This document shows, in pieces, positions 5,754-7,329 of a stretch of DNA of 7,329 bases (positions are counted from its first letter, which is position 1; every line of letters begins with the position of its first letter). The stretch spans positions 1-7,329 of the forward strand of contig JAQUSA010000048.1 in the NCBI GenBank assembly GCA_028715315.1, given 5' to 3'. Origin of the DNA: Candidatus Omnitrophota bacterium. Its GTDB lineage: Bacteria > Omnitrophota > Gorgyraeia > Pluralincolimonadales > Pluralincolimonadaceae. Under the pieces are notes generated by a model. That model ran no database searches and was not told the origin of the DNA. It worked only from the letters and a program-made list of their open reading frames with translations. Position numbers and translations under genes: made by a program.

Positions 5754-6308
5754 TCAGCGCAGATGCTCCATAAGTATTTTTATCCCTATCGCCATTAATA
5801 TCAGCCCGCCCGCCGCCTCGAGCTTCCGCTCGAAAAAATGCCCGGCGGTGTTGCCTATCACGACACCCAGGAAAGACAGCAAGAACGTGACCGCCCCTAT
5901 CACGATAACCGGTAACACTATCGATACCTGCAGGAACGCGAAACTGAACCCCGCCGCGAGCGCGTCGATGCTGGTAGCGCCCGACAGGACGAGCATCTCC
6001 TTCAGCCCGAACGACGCCTGCCTCTCCTCTTCGTCGATCTTCCATGATCCGTATATCATCTTCCCGCCGATAAAAGCAAGCAGGCCGAACGCGACCCAAT
6101 GGTCTATTCCGGCCAGGAACCCCTTAAGGCGCACGCCCGCCATCCATCCGATCGCCGGCATTACCATCTGGAAGGACCCGAAGAACGACCCGAACTTCAG
6201 CGCGCTCTTCAGTTTATTCCGCTTGATGGCCACCCCGCCCGCGACAGAGACCGCGAACGCGTCCATCGCGAGGCCGAGGGCGACCAGAAATATTGCCGAG
6301 GCGCTCAT
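5754..6308 (-). CDS. mntP: Putative manganese efflux pump MntP
   Basis: This 184-residue, six-segment membrane protein has the length and signatures of MntP (DUF204), which exports Mn(II) from the cytoplasm. Near the N-terminus it has LGLAMDAFAVSVAGG (11-25) with D16 in TM1. FQMVMPAIGW (46-55) matches the family FQ..MP..GW segment. D69 lies before TM3. The second half repeats the first-half pattern as SIDALAAGFSFA (113-124) with D115. The acidic residues known to matter for transport in this family therefore appear to be present. The start ATG overlaps the stop of the ExbD-like gene by 4 nt (ATGA) with no strong Shine-Dalgarno of its own, so translation is likely coupled. No yybP-ykoY-type manganese riboswitch could sit directly upstream, because the gene is internal to an operon. 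Confidence 0.93.
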   Translation of the reverse strand: MSASAIFLVALGLAMDAFAVSVAGGVAIKRNKLKSALKFGSFFGSFQMVMPAIGWMAGVRLKGFLAGIDHWVAFGLLAFIGGKMIYGSWKIDEEERQASFGLKEMLVLSGATSIDALAAGFSFAFLQVSIVLPVIVIGAVTFLLSFLGVVIGNTAGHFFERKLEAAGGLILMAIGIKILMEHLR

Positions 6309-6724
6309 TCGCTTATCGCGGCAATGCTTAGGCGGGTCACCTTCAATTCTGTGAGCAGGTCCAGCACGTTGACTATCTGCTTGAACCGGACGGACTTGTC
6401 CGCCCTGAGGACTACGGCGGCTTTTGGGCTCTCTTTACATTTTGCGGCCAATTTATCCCTGAGGCCGGAGGACGTGACCTTGTCCTTGTCTACATAAATG
6501 GCGCCGTCGCCGGTTATCGATATGCTTATCTGGTTCTTTTCCTCTATAGGTACTACGCTGCGGGCTTCGGGAAGCTTGACGTCAAGTTTCTGTATGCGCT
6601 GCGGGCTGAACGTGTATAACAGGCTGAACGAAATGAAAAAGAAGATGAACATGTTCATGATTATATCGGTCATGGACACGTTCTCGAGAGTGAAGAGGAA
6701 ACCCTTCCTTCCCTGTATCTTCAA
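6305..6724 (-). CDS. exbD: ExbD/TolR-type proton-channel subunit
   Basis: This 139-residue protein has the ExbD/TolR layout: a short cytoplasmic tail, one membrane helix (about 21-39) and a periplasmic domain. D20, just before the helix in VSMTDIIMNMF, is at the place of the proton-carrying aspartate of the family (D25 in ExbD, D23 in TolR). The periplasmic part starts with the typical LDVKLPEA (47-54) and ends with VVLRADKSVRFKQIVNVLD (104-122). With ExbB it should use the proton motive force to drive a periplasm-spanning partner such as TonB or TolA; none is visible here. The start codon is TTG at 6724, overlapping the ExbB stop by 4 nt (TTGA), supported by AGGAGG 10 nt upstream. ExbD and TolR cannot be told apart from this sequence alone. 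Confidence 0.9.
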   Translation of the reverse strand: MKIQGRKGFLFTLENVSMTDIIMNMFIFFFISFSLLYTFSPQRIQKLDVKLPEARSVVPIEEKNQISISITGDGAIYVDKDKVTSSGLRDKLAAKCKESPKAAVVLRADKSVRFKQIVNVLDLLTELKVTRLSIAAISE

Positions 6725-7329
6725 AGATTGCCCGCCTCCTTCAACTCGATTATAAGCTCAAGGAACTGGATGGAATGGTTCGTGAGCTCGTTTGACATGT
6801 ATTTGATGCGGCTTACGAAATAGTTATAGCACAGGAAGAGCGGTATCGCGATGATGAGGCCGGCCGCGGTAGTGATCATCGCCTGGTAGATGCCGGCAGC
6901 GAGCGCGTTCACGGTTATGTTGGCGCCGGCATGCTCCCACGCCATGAACGCTTTAATGAGGCCTGTGATCGTGCCGAGGAAACCGAGGAGCGGCTCGATG
7001 CTTATTATGGAGGCCATCGCGCCGAGGTATTTCTCTATCTTCAATACCTGGTTATTGCCGACCTGTTCCATGACCTTCTCGAGCCTCTGCGGCGCGAGGT
7101 ATCTCCTCTCGATGCCTACCTTGAATACCGCCGCTATAGGATATTTGGCGTTCTCCTCGCAAAGGTCTAGCGCCATCTGGATCCTGTTCGCCTTGAGGCA
7201 ATGGAAGACCTCCTGGATAAAGCCGAACGAATCCATCTTGAGATTCCTTAGCTCCAGGAACTTCTCCACCACTATCGCGAAGCCGACGACCGAACCCAGT
7301 ATGATGGGCGCCATTACGGGGCCGCCCTT
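6721..7329 (-). CDS. exbB: ExbB/TolQ/MotA-family proton-channel subunit (partial, N-terminus outside window)
   Basis: The last 202 residues are visible, and the frame continues past base 7329. The first visible residues, KGGPVMAPI, match the region before TM1 in ExbB/TolQ proteins, where a short N-terminal part is normally present, so the true start lies outside. The visible protein has TM1 (about 6-21), a long cytoplasmic stretch, then the family signature LLGFLGTITGLI (114-125) in TM2. TM3 contains ITTAAGLIIAIPLFL (152-166). In this family the pentamer surrounds two ExbD/TolR helices and conducts protons. The 3' end overlaps the ExbD-like gene. A glutamate (E112) comes just before the signature, where small residues are more usual. 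Its job as ExbB, TolQ or a gliding-type motor protein is undecided. Confidence 0.9.
   Translation of the reverse strand, partial: KGGPVMAPIILGSVVGFAIVVEKFLELRNLKMDSFGFIQEVFHCLKANRIQMALDLCEENAKYPIAAVFKVGIERRYLAPQRLEKVMEQVGNNQVLKIEKYLGAMASIISIEPLLGFLGTITGLIKAFMAWEHAGANITVNALAAGIYQAMITTAAGLIIAIPLFLCYNYFVSRIKYMSNELTNHSIQFLELIIELKEAGNL
6735..6740 (-). promoter_or_regulatory. Shine-Dalgarno supporting the TTG start of the ExbD-like gene
   Basis: AGGAGG on the minus strand lies 10 nt before TTG at 6724, inside the last codons of the ExbB-like gene. It is among the strongest ribosome binding sites in the window and supports the rare start codon; the next in-frame ATG would remove D20 or truncate the membrane helix. 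Confidence 0.72.

Noticed and set aside
5848..6354. Plus-strand open frame of 168 codons opposite mntP
   Set aside because: It is antisense to a complete MntP and has low-complexity Ser/Pro/Thr composition typical of shadow frames.

Overview
All ten genes in this window lie on the minus strand, so transcription runs from base 7329 toward base 1. Spacing is very tight: most neighbours overlap by 1-4 nt or are separated by 1-7 nt. The only real gap is the 92 bp at 3927-4018, which splits the window into two transcription units. Both edge genes are cut by the window. No gene-free stretch exceeds 300 bases. I see no tRNA, rRNA, CRISPR array, insertion sequence or clear rho-independent terminator.

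The DNA is moderately GC-rich, yet ATA (Ile) and AGG (Arg) codons are very frequent and this usage is even across all genes. The [FeFe] hydrogenase indicates a strict anaerobe, and the ExbB/ExbD-type pair suggests a double-membrane envelope. The overall style resembles uncultured candidate lineages such as Omnitrophota, but that placement is a low-confidence inference.

Right-hand unit (7329 to 4019): the end of an ExbB/TolQ-type proton-channel subunit, an ExbD/TolR-type partner starting at TTG, an MntP-type manganese exporter, a 179-residue unrecognised protein with a cupin-like His/Glu motif, a divergent CcdA/DsbD-type membrane thiol transporter, and a small membrane-anchored TPR protein. 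The packing suggests one polycistronic envelope operon, though no known pathway unites all six genes.

Left-hand unit (3926 to beyond 1): a complete hndA-hndB-hndC and the first 451 residues of hndD, in the gene order described for the HndABCD hydrogenase of Desulfovibrio fructosovorans. HndA and HndB carry [2Fe-2S] clusters. HndC carries the FMN/NAD(P)H site and several [4Fe-4S] clusters. HndD holds the H-cluster. Together they should form a soluble multimeric, probably electron-bifurcating [FeFe] hydrogenase linking H2 to NAD(P)H and ferredoxin. A near-consensus sigma-70-type promoter lies just in front of hndA, directly after the TPR gene's stop codon.

The points most worth a second look are these: the N-terminal thioredoxin-like domain of HndC has lost its cluster cysteines while the separate HndB keeps them; the hydrogenase promoter has an exact -35 box and an extended -10; the CcdA-like protein has a CPVC motif; and a cupin-like orphan is embedded in a metal-export and thiol-transport operon.
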